A stretch of 64,000 nucleotides of DNA from Sipunculus nudus (Eukaryota; Annelida; Sipuncula; Golfingiida; Sipunculidae): contig CM049319.1 in NCBI GenBank assembly GCA_026874595.1, positions 63,314,917 to 63,378,916 of the forward strand, given 5' to 3'. How positions within the stretch are numbered: position 1 is the stretch's first letter; each line of letters begins with the position of its first letter. This document shows, piece by piece, positions 12,019 through 23,600 of the stretch. The position numbers were made by a program, and so were the translations under genes. Below the pieces are notes generated by a model. That model worked only from the letters and a program-made list of their open reading frames with translations. It ran no database searches and was not told where the DNA came from.

Positions 12019-12034
12019 CCCCCCCTCCCCCCTC
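12019..12034 (-). promoter_or_regulatory. Polypurine tract of the Gmr1-like element
   Basis: On the minus strand this is an uninterrupted G-rich run broken by one A, lying after the RNase H coding region and 19 bp before the LTR start. It is in the position of the primer for plus-strand DNA synthesis. Its place immediately after RNase H confirms that integrase is not downstream of reverse transcriptase in this element. Confidence 0.7.
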
Positions 12035-12084
12035 GTAAGAAAAAAACTTTCTTTTGCGATCACAATCACTAATTTTTTACAACA

Positions 12085-12500
12085 TCTCAAAAACATCTTG
12101 TTTACAACATTACATAAACATCTCGTATACAACATTTCATAAACATCTAGATAAGCAATCAGCAAGTACCTTGTCTTTCCCTTTAATGTGTCTGATTTCA
12201 AGATTATAATCCTAAAAAGACAAACTCCATCTCAACAATCTTTGAAATTTACACTTTAACTTGTTCATGAACGTGAGAGAATTGTGATCACTGAAGACAA
12301 TGTAAACTTGATGGATGAAGTAACATAAACTTCAAAATGTAGCAAAGCTAAAATCAAAGCCAAACATTCTTTTTCCATAGTGGAGTATTTTGTCTAGTTT
12401 GCATTAAACTTTCTTGAAAAATAACAAATTGGATGATCTATGCCATCACTGCCTTCTTGTAAAAGCAACAACAGCAGCAGTATCACTAGCATCTACAGCT
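12085..12500 (-). pseudogene. RNase H domain of Gmr1-like pol (broken)
   Basis: Minus-strand translation gives VDASDTAAVV near 12495, then STMEKECLALILALLHF, then in another frame VFSDHNSLTFMNKLK: the three blocks of a retroelement RNase H. The blocks sit in different frames, so the domain is inactivated. A 30-bp unit containing acaacatttcataaacatct is repeated three times at 12083-12150. Confidence 0.85.
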
Positions 12501-12503
12501 TAC

Positions 12504-13545
12504 TTAAAGGGTACAGAAAAGTCTGGAGCTGCTCACACTGGTGAATTTTGCAGAATTGCTTTCAAATTCTGAAATGCATTTCAACACTGAACATTCCATA
12601 CAAACTTTTGTTTCTTCATTAAACAAATTAGTTAAAGGTTCTGCGACAGCAGAAAATTTTGGACAAAAATTCCTGTAGTATCCAACCATACCAAGAAAAC
12701 GCATTATTTGCTTTTTTGTTTTCTGGTCTAGGTAATGCAGAAATAGCACTTATTTTAGCACCAACAGATTTTACTTGACCCTGCCGGACAATATTATCCA
12801 AACATGTTACATGTGCATGAAAAAACTCAGATTTGACTAAGTTGACGGTTAGACGTGCTTCGCAGATGCAGATGTTTCTCCCAGGTGTCGTTGTACACGA
12901 TGAGGTCATCAATATATGCGTCGCAGCCCTGAATGTCCTTGACAACCATTTGGATGCGGCGCTGGAACGAGGCTGGCGAGTTCTTCATGCCAAACGGCAT
13001 AACTTTATACTGGTACAGTCCTTGCGGCGTCACAAATGCGGACACTTCTTTCGCTCGTTCTGTCAGCGGAACTTGCGAGAATCCGCAAATCGAACTTGGA
13101 GACATATCTGGAGCTGCCGAATCTATCAATATAATCATCGATCCTCGGAATCGGTAACGTGTCATTCTTTGCGACAGAGTTCAGTTTTCGATAATCGGTG
13201 CACATACGGTAACTTCCATCGGGTCTGGGCACAAGAATACATGGTGAACTCCAGTTACTGTTACTAGGTTCAATAAAATCATTGTCCAGCAAATATTGAA
13301 CCTCATCTTGTAGATACTTTTGCTTTTCTGGATTCAGTCTATAAGGATGCTGTTTGACTGCGCTTGCCTCGCCAACATCGACGTCATGGCACAATATGAT
13401 AGTTCGCGTTGGAATGTCACTAAACAAATGTCTATAATTATGCAGCAGGTTCTTGAGGTCTTGTTGTTGCAGTGCGGTAAGGTGTGACAGTTTGGTATCC
13501 AAGTTGTTAAGCCTGAGTTTTTTAGAGGTACTGTTCCTCACTAAT
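12504..13545 (-). pseudogene. Reverse transcriptase of Gmr1-like pol (frameshifted)
   Basis: Frames at 13541-13005, 13165-12827, 12945-12628 and 12749-12504 together cover a gypsy-type reverse transcriptase: the linker with HLFSDIPTRT, the fingers with CILVPRPDGSYRMCTDYRKL, the palm with VMPFGMKNSPASFQRR and the active site YIDD near 12920, then the connection MRFLGMVGYYRNFCP. At least three frame changes and a loss after FDL show it is dead. Open frames on the opposite strand in this interval are shadows. Confidence 0.9.
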
Positions 13546-13589
13546 TTTCTAGATCACACTTACAATCAGTACCTTCTTTAAAAGGGGTA

Positions 13590-14700
13590 AGGGTAAGTTT
13601 TTACACAATTAACAGCAATAACATTATGTACAACATCTGATGTGCTATTTCTGTCATAATATGGTTTCAACATGTTAAAAGGCACTATAGTTTTTTTCTT
13701 ACGCCTATTTGGTGTAAACAGTATGTAATTTAAATCACTTACTTTCTTGTCAAGATTGTAAGGACCATAAACCTAGCTTGCAGAGGTCTGCCAGGGACGG
13801 GTAGTAAGGAAAGGACCTTTTCACCAGGCTCAAACGTCCTACTTACAGTGTGCTTGTCAGACTTTGTTTTCATTTTTACTTTATGCAGATTTTAGAAAAG
13901 ACTTTGCAATCTCACAAGCATTGTTTAGTTAGTGCGAAAGTCTGAGACATACTGTAATAAACTAAGAGAATCAGGATTCTCACACAAGAGTTTTTCTTTA
14001 AGCAGTTTTAATGGACCTCGAACTGAGTGTCCGAAAACTAGTTCAAAGGGACTGAAACCCAAGGACTCTTGAAAGGATTCTCTGAAAGCAACCAGCAAAA
14101 GGTGGATTCCTTCATCCCAGTCTTTCTGTGTGTCTCAACAATAGGTCCTAATCATGTTCTTTAATGTCTGGTGAAAACGCTCGAGGGCGCCCTTACTTTC
14201 AGGATGGTATGGCGAAGAGCTGTACTGTTTTATACCTAGCTCAAGCATAACTAGCTGGAATGAGCCAGACATAAAATTAGACCCTTGGTCAGACTGGACG
14301 GATTTTGGTAATCCAAACATTGAAAAAAACTTGGTCAGAGCCTTGACAACACCTTCGGCATTAATATTGTGCTATGGTATTGCCTAAGGGAACCTGGTAG
14401 ATGCGCACATAATTGTCAGCAAGTATTCATGTCCAGATTTTGTTTTGGGCAGTGGTCCAACACAGTCAACAATAATCCTACGAAATGGTTCCTCGAGAAC
14501 AGGAATAGGCCTAAGTGGGGCTTTAGGAGGATTCTGATTGGGCCTGTCTACCATCTGGCATGTGTGGCATGATTTACAATATTGTACAACATCTGTCCCG
14601 AAATTAGGCCAATAGAAGTGTGTACTTACTTTCTGATAAGTTTATTTATACCTAAATGGCCAGACAAGGGAGCCTCATAAATCATGCTTAGGATTTCATT
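13590..14700 (-). pseudogene. Integrase of Gmr1-like pol, located upstream of RT
   Basis: From high to low coordinates the minus strand encodes an HHCC zinc finger ending CKSCHTCQ (about 14690-14560), the first catalytic Asp in VDCVGPLPKTKSGHEY (about 14475), the second in VQSDQGSNF (about 14290), the Glu in HPESKGALERF (about 14200), and a C-terminal GPY/F-type module with YGPYNLDKKVSD (about 13775) followed by FNMLKPYY (about 13690). The frame then runs almost directly into the reverse transcriptase linker. Internal stops and frameshifts are present. Confidence 0.88.
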
Positions 14701-15109
14701 GCGATAGCTTTTGGGCACTACTGTTTCATGTTTGATGGCCCACTTATCATCAGCGCATACATCAGGTGGTCGCTATTTACGCATAAGCACTCCATTTTTA
14801 ACATAGAATCAAACTGGTTTCTGTGACGGTTCATCTTTAGAAATTGCACTAGGAAACAAACATGAAATATCAGGGTCCTTACGCTGTTCCGCGATAATTT
14901 TCGAGCTTGAAAATGCTGCATCCTGTACGGGCGAGTCGTTAGACGAGTCACTAGTGTCAGAGTGTTATTATATGGACCATTATCCTCATGTGTGTTTTGC
15001 TTGGCCATAGATCTAGTTACAGCACATGAAGGATACAAACAAGGAATCCTGATTTTCAGGATCAGTGTCCTGTTCAAGCGACGGCTCTTCTGTCACTATT
15101 GGTACAGGC

Positions 15110-15370
15110 TGTACTTTAAAAATTGTCACCTGCAACAACATTGCATAGCAGCAACTGAATTCCCTTAAAGGGTAAAGTAGTTCTTATGCCCACAGTAATA
15201 TTCCCAGACATTAGATCTGACTTTAAATGTACACTGTGAAGCGGAATTGAAGTGTGCTTGTCTGAAAACATATCATTAACAAGTGCATGTGCACCAGTAA
15301 AAGACCTATTGGAAAGTGGCAAAGTGTTTGCTAACATGAGAGTTTGGCCTGAACTTGTGTCCCTCAAAAT
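15110..15370 (-). pseudogene. Protease-region fragment of Gmr1-like pol
   Basis: The minus-strand frame ends with TLPFKGIQLLLCNVVAGDN, which resembles the segment after the aspartic protease in many gypsy elements, where GNDLAG is usual. The following stretch (15077-14718) includes PSCAVTRSMAKQ, another phrase typical of this region. The catalytic DTG itself was not found, so the protease is incomplete. The gap to the integrase contains only degraded coding sequence. Confidence 0.55.
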
Positions 15371-15587
15371 TCTAATTTGGGTAGAATATGAAAACTTGAA
15401 AGTGAAACAAATAACTCCATTGCAGAGTCAGGAGAGGAATCTGCTACCAAACAAGAACTGACACCGATACTGTCAGTTATAAACTTTTTTTTTCAGAGTC
15501 ACAAAAGGAATATACATCCTAATTACAATAAACTCCTCATGGGAGTCAACAGAGGAAGTTTCCTAAGCAGAAACAAACTTCTGTTTG

Positions 15588-16410
15588 TCATAAGAGGACC
15601 TGCATGGCCTCATTTGAAATACTCTCGCAAGAGTCATAAAAGGACTTAGCCTTATTTAGAGGATACTCTTCGCAGGAGTCTTCAAAGGTCCTAGCTTTAT
15701 TGAATTCCTCGCAGGAATCAAGAGAGGTTTTTACCCTGCAAGCTACGGATACTTCATTGGAATCGGAAGGTACGTTGGCCTCTGAAGCATCAAACTCTTT
15801 TTTAGAGTCAATAAAGGAGTTGTACCCCTTATTTACATGAAAAGAGCTTGGCTCTTGTACTATGCTATGCATAGATTTTGAAACAAAACCAGAAGGTCTG
15901 CTCTTTGGTTTATTTGCAAGTTTCCAGCAGTCAGATATCAGATTACCTTCCTTTCTGCAGTAATTACAAATTTTCTTTGAAAATGACTGGTCTTGTTGGA
16001 CTCGGACACAGTGGACGTGGACTAATGTGTAGCATTGGCTTTGTTGAACTATCAGGACTACTAGTACTGGGTGACTGCACCTCAAACTTCTTTTGACCAT
16101 ACTGATTTATCTTCTTGTTTCTGAATGACTGGTTTGATTTGCTAGTAAAGGAAATTTTGTGTGTTAATGAATAACCATCAGCTTATTGATCAGCAATGTC
16201 AAGTATTTCAGGACTTGTCTCATCAAGAAAAGTTTTAACATCTGAGTTAATGGAGCGCTGAAATTCTTCACGCAAAATCAACTGGCGCAATTGTCACTGC
16301 TCTTTAATCCTAGCAAAATCTACATTTGTCTGATCTTTGCGCTTTTTCCAATTTCTAATTCTCTGGCGGTAAGCCTCCGGAACTTACTCATAAACTTTTA
16401 GGATTAACCG
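15588..16410 (-). pseudogene. gag of Gmr1-like element: SCAN-like capsid and zinc knuckle
   Basis: Minus-strand translation of 16400-16190 gives PEAYRQRIRNWKKRKDQ and then LRQLILREEFQRSINSDVKT, resembling the SCAN-type capsid fold. The SCAN domain of vertebrate zinc-finger proteins is thought to derive from the gag of Gmr1-like elements (established knowledge). Two stops interrupt it. Downstream, near 15968-15920, is a zinc knuckle CNYCRKEGNLISDC in which the usual His is replaced by Asn. The frame then opens to 15588 with a Ser/Glu-rich tail. The N-terminal part is missing. Confidence 0.7.
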
Positions 16411-16420
16411 CTAGTTATTA

Positions 16421-17555
16421 GTGCAATATTAGTGCTGGAAACGAGTGCCTGTGGCCAAAACATATACTACCGGTCTATTAGTAAACTTGATAATCAGTAA
16501 TAACAATCCTGGCGGGTACCGTAATTTTGCCAATATGTCGAATAATGTTTAGCCCTCAGAACGTAAAAATAACTCAACCAAATGAAGACCATTCAGGCAC
16601 CAGAGAATAAGTGACGTTTTTCCACGTTGCCCCAGGACAGCCTATTTTTCCATATAGAATGGGTCAGTCCATTATAGTTAAGCGAGGTGGTAGGTAGCTC
16701 TGATATCTTTCGAGCTAATAAGGAAAACGTTATTAATATGAGCTTGATATGATATCACATGACCTGATTGTACCCTCGATTCATTTTGTCAAAAAAGTAA
16801 TATTGTCTTTGAATTCGATATGAATTTTGCCAAAATTCACATTTGTCACAACTAAAATATTTAATTTTATGACTGAGGCTCTTATATGGTCCCTATTTGT
16901 AGTAATGGGCTTACAAAAATAGAGAAAATACAATTTCTCCTTCCCAACGTCACATAATAGTGTAACCTCGAATACACAACTCGGTGGGCATTTTATATTG
17001 AACTAGTAAGCCTAACTTACCAAGTACGCTGATCGTAGACTCTCTAATGCCAGGGGGCCGATATGGCACTGATGACAGTGTATACATGAAACACATTTAT
17101 TATGAAGTCGGCATTTGGTTCATAGTCACGCCCTGCAGCTGAAAAATAACAAAAATTGCTATTATGTGACTGTAACAGACATGAGAACAAACGTACGTAT
17201 CACAATATAACAGTAAAGAAAACGTAACCGGTGATCAATTTTTGGCCAGCTGAGGTGAAATTTAAAAAATATTGGCACCTGCTGATTGAGTGCATACACT
17301 ACAGCCATATAACAAATCAATCTGTACAGTTTAAATAACTGATTCCTTCCCGTAGTTCTCTTTTTCATGTCATATTATTTGTTATCTTGACTATGCACAG
17401 CCGTTAATGATCCCCTAAGCCTAAGATGAAGTTCTGAGCTGAAACTATGCACAACTTTAATCTGTAATAGCTATTCTCATCTCGGCTGCATGTAATGTTA
17501 TGTCAACTTATGTGATTACCATCCTCTCCTCGACTGAAAGTGATGTCATAAGATA
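16421..17555. other. No gene seen
   Basis: AT-rich DNA without recognisable exon, RNA gene or tandem structure. The 5' end of the Gmr1-like element is lost somewhere near 16420. Confidence 0.4.
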
Positions 17556-17559
17556 ACTA

Positions 17560-18000
17560 TTCTCTTTACCACTCCATGTGCTTTAATGTGATACCAGTTC
17601 TCTTCACGAGTCAATTTGATGTCATCTGATACCAGGTCTCTTCACAGCTCTATGTGATGTCATGTGATACCTGTTCTCTTCTCGCTCCATGTGATGTCAT
17701 GTGATACCTGTTCTCTTCTCGGCTCCATGTGTCGTCATGTGATACCTGTTCTCTTCTCAGCCCCATGTAATATCATGCGATACCTGTTCTCTTCTGGGCT
17801 CCATGTGATGTCATGTGATACGTGTTCTCTTTTCGGCTCCATGTGATGTTATGTGATACCTGTTCTCTTCTCGGCTCCATGTGATATCATGTGATACCTG
17901 TTCTCTTCACGGCCAAATGTGATGTCAAGTGCTACCTGCTCTGTTTTCGGCTCAATATGATGACATGAATTAATTGTTTTTTTCAAGGCTCCATGTGATG
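17560..18000 (+). repeat. 38-39-bp minisatellite
   Basis: About ten head-to-tail copies of a unit containing ctccatgtgatgtcatgtga followed by tacctgttctcttctcgg. The centre (17660-17900) is the best conserved and both ends decay. The 60-codon open frame at 17664-17846 is a translation of the repeat. Confidence 0.93.
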
Positions 18001-18189
18001 TTACGTACCCATGGATCTGTTACTGATTAAAACAAAAATAGAGCGAAAGGCACTTGAACAGGAATCATATGAATATTGAGTCAAAGGGAAAAAAACTTTA
18101 GGTTTCTAGGATTGCAAGGAATAAAATATCCTTCTGTTTTCCAAAAACACTTTTTTCAACAATGGCATGCTGTCTCTTAGTGGATTAAA

Positions 18190-18490
18190 AATGTTCCCTG
18201 ATGAATGTTCCATGCATATTTTATTTCAGTTGTGAAATAACGGAATCTCATGAAAGCTTCAGGGCATTCGGTGATAGGCCAATGAGGAATCGATAAGTTT
18301 TTGGTGTGGATCCGGCATATGATCTGGATTCAAGAACGTCATCAAGGAATATTCACAAATACAGTAATAATACCTAAACTGGGGTTTAGGGCCGAATAAG
18401 TAAATGCAAACATGGCTTGGGGAGTATCTCACAATAGGGACCCCCTCCTCCACACACATGGTGGAGGATTGCATTCCGTAGAATGCAGAT
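18190..18490 (+). repeat. Dispersed repeat shared with 24780-25000
   Basis: Shares ggatccggcatatgatctgg-like sequence, then aacgtcatcaaggaat, then tatctcacaatagggacccc and a terminal gcattc...gaatgc, with 24830-25005. Same strand in both. Non-coding, probably a non-autonomous transposon. Confidence 0.75.
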
Positions 18491-20280
18491 TTTCTAGTTA
18501 CAGATAGTTTTCACATTAGCTTCAAACCAACTTGTAACTCGACAGAATGAAAAAAGACGAAATGGACATAATAAGCAGTAAAGCTTGTTAGTTAGGACAG
18601 CATTCACCACCTCAGTCAAAGCGTGCACAAATGCGTCAGCTAGTCACATATAGTCAGTAGCAACAGTTGTTCCTCCAACGATATACTCTACTTTGCGTCA
18701 TATTTACGAGATTTAATTTTTGCGATTTTGTACTTTTAAAGTGTGTCGCGCGAGGGTTCCATTTTTGGGGTTCCACCATACAGTCACGTGCACATTATTA
18801 CACGGATTGTTTGATAGAATTAGACGAAAGAACGCAGATAGAATTTGGTTTCTTGTTTACAGTTTGTAGATAATTTGAAAGATTGATTTTTACTTGATTT
18901 GTTTTTAAATAATAATATTTTTTTTAATTTTTGGTTGTAACATATTAAGCCAGCGGTCACAAGGTAGGTTTAATAGGTATTATCAATATTATATTTATTG
19001 TGTTATGATAAAGAAGCTACTAGGGTTAATGTGTTAACTGTTTGATATGGTTCCGTGATAGATTCTACAGTAGGCTACACCTGCCGCATTAGATGTTAGC
19101 TTTGAGGACTTTGAAGTCGGTCGTGAGACGCCATGTACACCCATAGTATGTGTTTAGTATTAAAATTGACCATGAGCATGTTGCTTTCAAAGAGCCGGAT
19201 TACATGTTAATGTCGTTGTACATTACAAGGTCGGAGTTCTCACAGATCCTGGTTTGGCGCAAGATTTAATTAGGTTGGTGCTGGACAGAGGCTGGGGCAG
19301 CAGGTTCATGTGATTACTGAAATTGCAAGCGTGTCACCTTTCTCGATTGGGGATATTAAATGCTAAGTTAAATTATGCATGTTCTGTTCCCCACAGATAT
19401 TGTATATTTTAGAGTATTATATAGCATTTAACTATAGAATGGTAACAAATGTGAAAATGGATTAGTAGTTATTTTTGCACAATCCGCTTCAAAGACAGAT
19501 TGGAAAGCCAACAGACAAACAGGCATGAGTGAAATTATAACCTAGGCGGAGGTAATAACCTGTCCAAATTAATATACAGTGCCAGCCATTATGATCAAAT
19601 CAAACTGCTCAATAGGAGAAGATTATAACTCCTTCAATTGAATGCTCTGAGTATAAATTCTTGTTAAGCTACTCATAACTACTAAATTAAACCACAGGCG
19701 CTTTAATTTTTGTCTGGGTGTTTTTTTTACGAAAGCGTGTAAGTGTAATACTTTGAAGAACCTGGAGGTGACGCCGAGCGGGGTGGTGGACACTTGGTGG
19801 CTTACTGGTGTCTTGACTGGTACCGACTTATACTTAAACTACATTTTAAGGAGGTTGAAAAGGCCGGTTTTAAAGTACTTCTGGTGCTATGACAGAAAAT
19901 TTAAGGCAATTTACAAATTGACTGGTTTTAAACATTGACTGTAACATATATATACAACACGATTTACCATGAAGACAACAAGTCTAAAGTGAAATACTTT
20001 TTCAGTAACAAGATACTTATCAGCATGTATTTACATATGGTTACATATGCTGAAAAAAGACGAGTAGGATGTAGGATATCAGATGTGAGCCATATCTCAT
20101 ATAAAGACCGTTATTTATAAAATAACATTTCCGATGGTTTTTACTTATGTAATCCAGGATGAGCTTAAATGTTTACGTTACAATTTTATCATATCAACAT
20201 CAAAACTGTTACATTTTTGTTCACAGATTATATCACCAACAACCCTACTTAGGTCGTGTCAGGAAGAAATGTCACGGGCT
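18491..20280. other. No gene seen; upstream region of the secreted-protein gene
   Basis: Mostly AT-rich. Near 19540-19557 the word ggcggaggtaataacc looks like the reverse end of the family that starts attgcctccgccagg at 24650. No exon can be supported. Confidence 0.4.
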
Positions 20281-20283
20281 GGA

Positions 20284-20361
20284 TATAACACTGACGTTTA
20301 TCTACGAAGAGGATATCCGCTCCGTGATCGCATCGAGTATTCGTTCGACCTGAGACTTAAG
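20284..20361 (+). promoter_or_regulatory. Candidate TATA region and 5' UTR of the ILEI-PAN gene
   Basis: A TATAA lies at 20284-20288, about 75 bp before the chosen ATG. The same neighbourhood upstream of the tandem copy has a better element (TATATAA at 36339-36345 and TATAAAAA at 36357-36364). The two upstream regions share aggatat..c..tgat.gcatc.ga, so the duplication included the proximal promoter. Confidence 0.5.
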
Positions 20362-20650
20362 ATGTGGTCCATCATTCCGTTTTGGCTGGCATGCTCGGTT
20401 TTTGTTTGTGGAGAAAGTACGAAGGAAACACAAAGCGTCAACATGACGTTTATCGTCACCAATCTGAACCAAGTGGTCAGTTCCCCAGTCCCAGTGTCCA
20501 GTGGGTCACTCACAGCCGAAGACGTGAAGACATTGGTGGCAGAAATTCGTGGATTGAGCCAACGCCTCGATGTTATTGAAAGAAAGATGGACGCGCATGC
20601 GCAGAAGACGTGCCCACACCCTCACGTTGACCAGAACCGGAAGTATACAA
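20362..20650 (+). CDS. Exon 1 of the ILEI-PAN gene: signal peptide and coiled segment
   Basis: Encodes residues 1-96. The ATG was chosen because a classic signal peptide follows it and the tandem copy has an ATG at the same place (36416). The frame is open further upstream to 20134, but that part has no protein-like character. The exon ends at a GTGAGT donor (20651). Confidence 0.85.
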
Positions 20651-23600
20651 GTGAGTAGAGTATCACAAGAAATCTTTATTGTAAGTTTTAGAAAAAGTAA
20701 AAACTCATTTAAACATATTTATAATAAGGCCTTAATGAGGCCTCAATTATGACCAAATATTAAGGTTTCACGTCCGGTTATACTGCCGACCCCGTGAATC
20801 TTTTGTTTTTAGTGCTATTTTTAACTCTGGATGATAGATAAAACCATAAGAAACAAGGTCGGATAGACTCCAATCCGTAGCTTGAAACCTACGGTTCCAG
20901 TAATGCAAATAATATCCCAAGACCCGTGCAAGGCTATTTATTATTTAAATATAAGATACATGTTAGGATTTAAATTTCAATTGGCTGTTTTGTTGCCCCG
21001 ATTTAATATTTTAAAACTTGAGTGATTTTAATCTAGTGAGACCAAATGGTCTTACACTGGCTGTGGAATATATATTAGGTGACAGAGGGGAACAGCTCCA
21101 AATATACCATTCCTATGTAAATCAGATATAGCTATCATTTTTGTTTCCAAGAAGTCAACAGGAATTAAATAAAGTTTCACAGGCATTCCTAAACAGAAGA
21201 AAGATCACCGCACTAAGTGAGAGCCCCATGCCAGACCCGGTCGATAACGGTGGTGTCACTTATCGCTGAAATTACAAGACCAAAAAGTCTGCAAAATTTG
21301 TTGCTGATAGCTACAGCCTTCCTGTGATATTTGGTTACTGTTACTGTTATTGTTTTGTTATGGTTTTGCTTTAAAACGTTTGCGTCAGCCAAATCGAACA
21401 TAACGTGTGATTCATGCATACATTATTGCAATTAATTAGGCATCTTTAAGAATGCAATGAACTAATATGATTGCACAATATATATAATTATATTTTAACA
21501 ATTAATTAATCTCTAATATCACTTGTGCTTTAATATCACTACCCAAGTGCTATTCTTGGGCAGGGATAACCTGTGATAAACGAATAAGAGTTCAACTGTA
21601 TGCAAAAAGCATGATAATTAGCATGACTTATATTGGACATATTTTTTTCAAATGCTTCTTCTTCTATGTTGATAAAGTAATAGAGTTACACAAAGCACAT
21701 GTATGTAAAGCTGCTCTAGGACAGCGCTGGTATCAGCTTACCACATTTCACACTTTCACTGAAAGGAAGAATTGGCTGGAAAATACTCCTAATGATATGA
21801 TTACAAGTTACATCAGTGTAGTATACATCTGCTATAATTAACTTTCATGACACTGAGTGTCTTTTCCTTCACGAACAGGACCTCTGTCGACTTTGTATAA
21901 AGGAATTGAAAAGTAATTGATTACTTTTCAAAATAACTATAATTTAATAATAACTTTGTGAAAATAAGGGAATTTTTAGTTGCAATTAAGATTTTTTTAA
22001 AAGTAATTGTTATTGTAAGGATTAGTTTTCAATGAGGTTGGACCCGATCCGGGTTTGTAGGCCTGTGAGGTGATGCGTTTGTAAAACATTTGATTTTCCA
22101 GCTAAGTAGTACAATTAGCTGATTCAAACAGTTTTACCTAGGCCACAAATTGACTTAAGTGATACCTTATCACCCAGTAGGCTATATGGAGCTCTGGTAA
22201 GTAAAGTGTGAATTGTAGATTGCATGATCACATGGCTGCAACTACAGTTTTCCCTTTTTTATATATCATAGACATCAAGTTTACATAATGCATAGTTATC
22301 ATTTATTTTCAATGATTCTCAAATAAGTAATTGGAAAGAGAAAATTCCTTATTTTTTGGATGTTTATTACAGTACGAACATCAAATTAATATTGGTTGGT
22401 CATTTTGTAAAATAAAGTATCCATGCAAGTATTCACTGAATACGAATAACATTTCTATGTATTCGAATGCGAATACGATAACAATTGACATTTTATAAAA
22501 GTATTTGAATACAAATACTCAAAATTGTGTATTTGAATACATTTTTGACAAATGGTTTTGGTGCAATGTACATATTGCATACATTGAGTATTTTTGAAAC
22601 TGCAAGTATTCGACATGTTTCCGTCCGACCAAAAAATTGTATAAGGTTTCTGCATGATCACATATTTAGAACAGACTTTAACTTGGACTCAGTACTATGG
22701 CAGTTTGATCCATGACAAATATCTGTAACATACGAAAAAAAATTGATTCCTAGTATTCTGATTGCAGAACATGTTAAATCCATGTACCCATTTGCAGTAT
22801 TTTGGTTTATCTTGTCTTGACTTCCAGTCACTCAACCAGTCTGCCTCTAACTTATCAAAATTAACTCTCAGTGATTTTACTGTGCAAATAATTCAGATAC
22901 AGATATCAGTTACTTAAATGAATGTATGTCTGATACGAAAAAAATAACCTCTCCGCAAACAGCGTTCGTTAATCTCTTTGTTCGCAACCTTTCACATTTA
23001 TATTGTTTCTTATCCTCTGTGTCAGAACTTCCATTACAAGAATTAACAAATAGGAGCTATTTGGCCTCCCTGGTTTCTGCCCCTTGAAAAAGTAAATTAA
23101 TAAGTGAACGCATTATTCAAAATAAGACAACACGAGGAGTTTATGGCTAAAGTTTAACCCAAACCCAAAGCGGTTAACATTCTCAGCATATAACTTTGAT
23201 CCACTAAATCAAACGCTTCAGCAGAATCTTCCCAAATTATAGCCCAGTATTATTTTCATGTTTGCGAAATTCATTTATATTTGGTATCAGTCTTATCGAT
23301 CCCCTATGTATCGTCATGGCACAAACGCAGTTCGTTCTATATGAACTGGTTTTTGTAGAACTTTACTTAATCTATATACTAACAGTTTATTTAATACTTT
23401 ACAATGTACATTTATCAGGCTTATAGGGTGCCCAGCACTGGAATATCTAACATCTTTTCCTGTCTTTTCTAAAAGTTTAATAACATTTTGTTTCTTGCTT
23501 CCGGTGAACTCTCCAGCTTTGAAACATTCATTTAAACCAGCAGTAATCTCGTTAACCAATTCACCAAAGAAACACAGATGACATTTCTTGCCTAAGCCAA

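Larger units (their letters stand above)
11117..16420 (-). mobile_element. Decayed Ty3/gypsy retrotransposon, Gmr1-like domain order
   Basis: Minus-strand element reading gag (16410-15588), protease-like segment (15370-15110), integrase (14700-13590), reverse transcriptase (13545-12504), RNase H (12500-12085), polypurine tract (12034-12019) and LTR (11999-11117). Integrase upstream of reverse transcriptase is the Ty1/copia order, yet the reverse transcriptase is gypsy-like. That combination defines the Gmr1 group of Ty3/gypsy elements (established knowledge). The reading frame is broken many times, and no 5' LTR is visible above 16420, so it is 5'-truncated and dead. A solo LTR of the same family lies at 26365-27187. 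Confidence 0.85.

Noticed and set aside
12833-13267. 144-codon plus-strand frame
   Set aside because: Shadow of the minus-strand reverse transcriptase, which has recognisable motifs.
20134-20361. In-frame extension upstream of the ILEI-PAN start
   Set aside because: The stretch has no protein-like features, and a signal peptide starts at 20362 as in the tandem copy.
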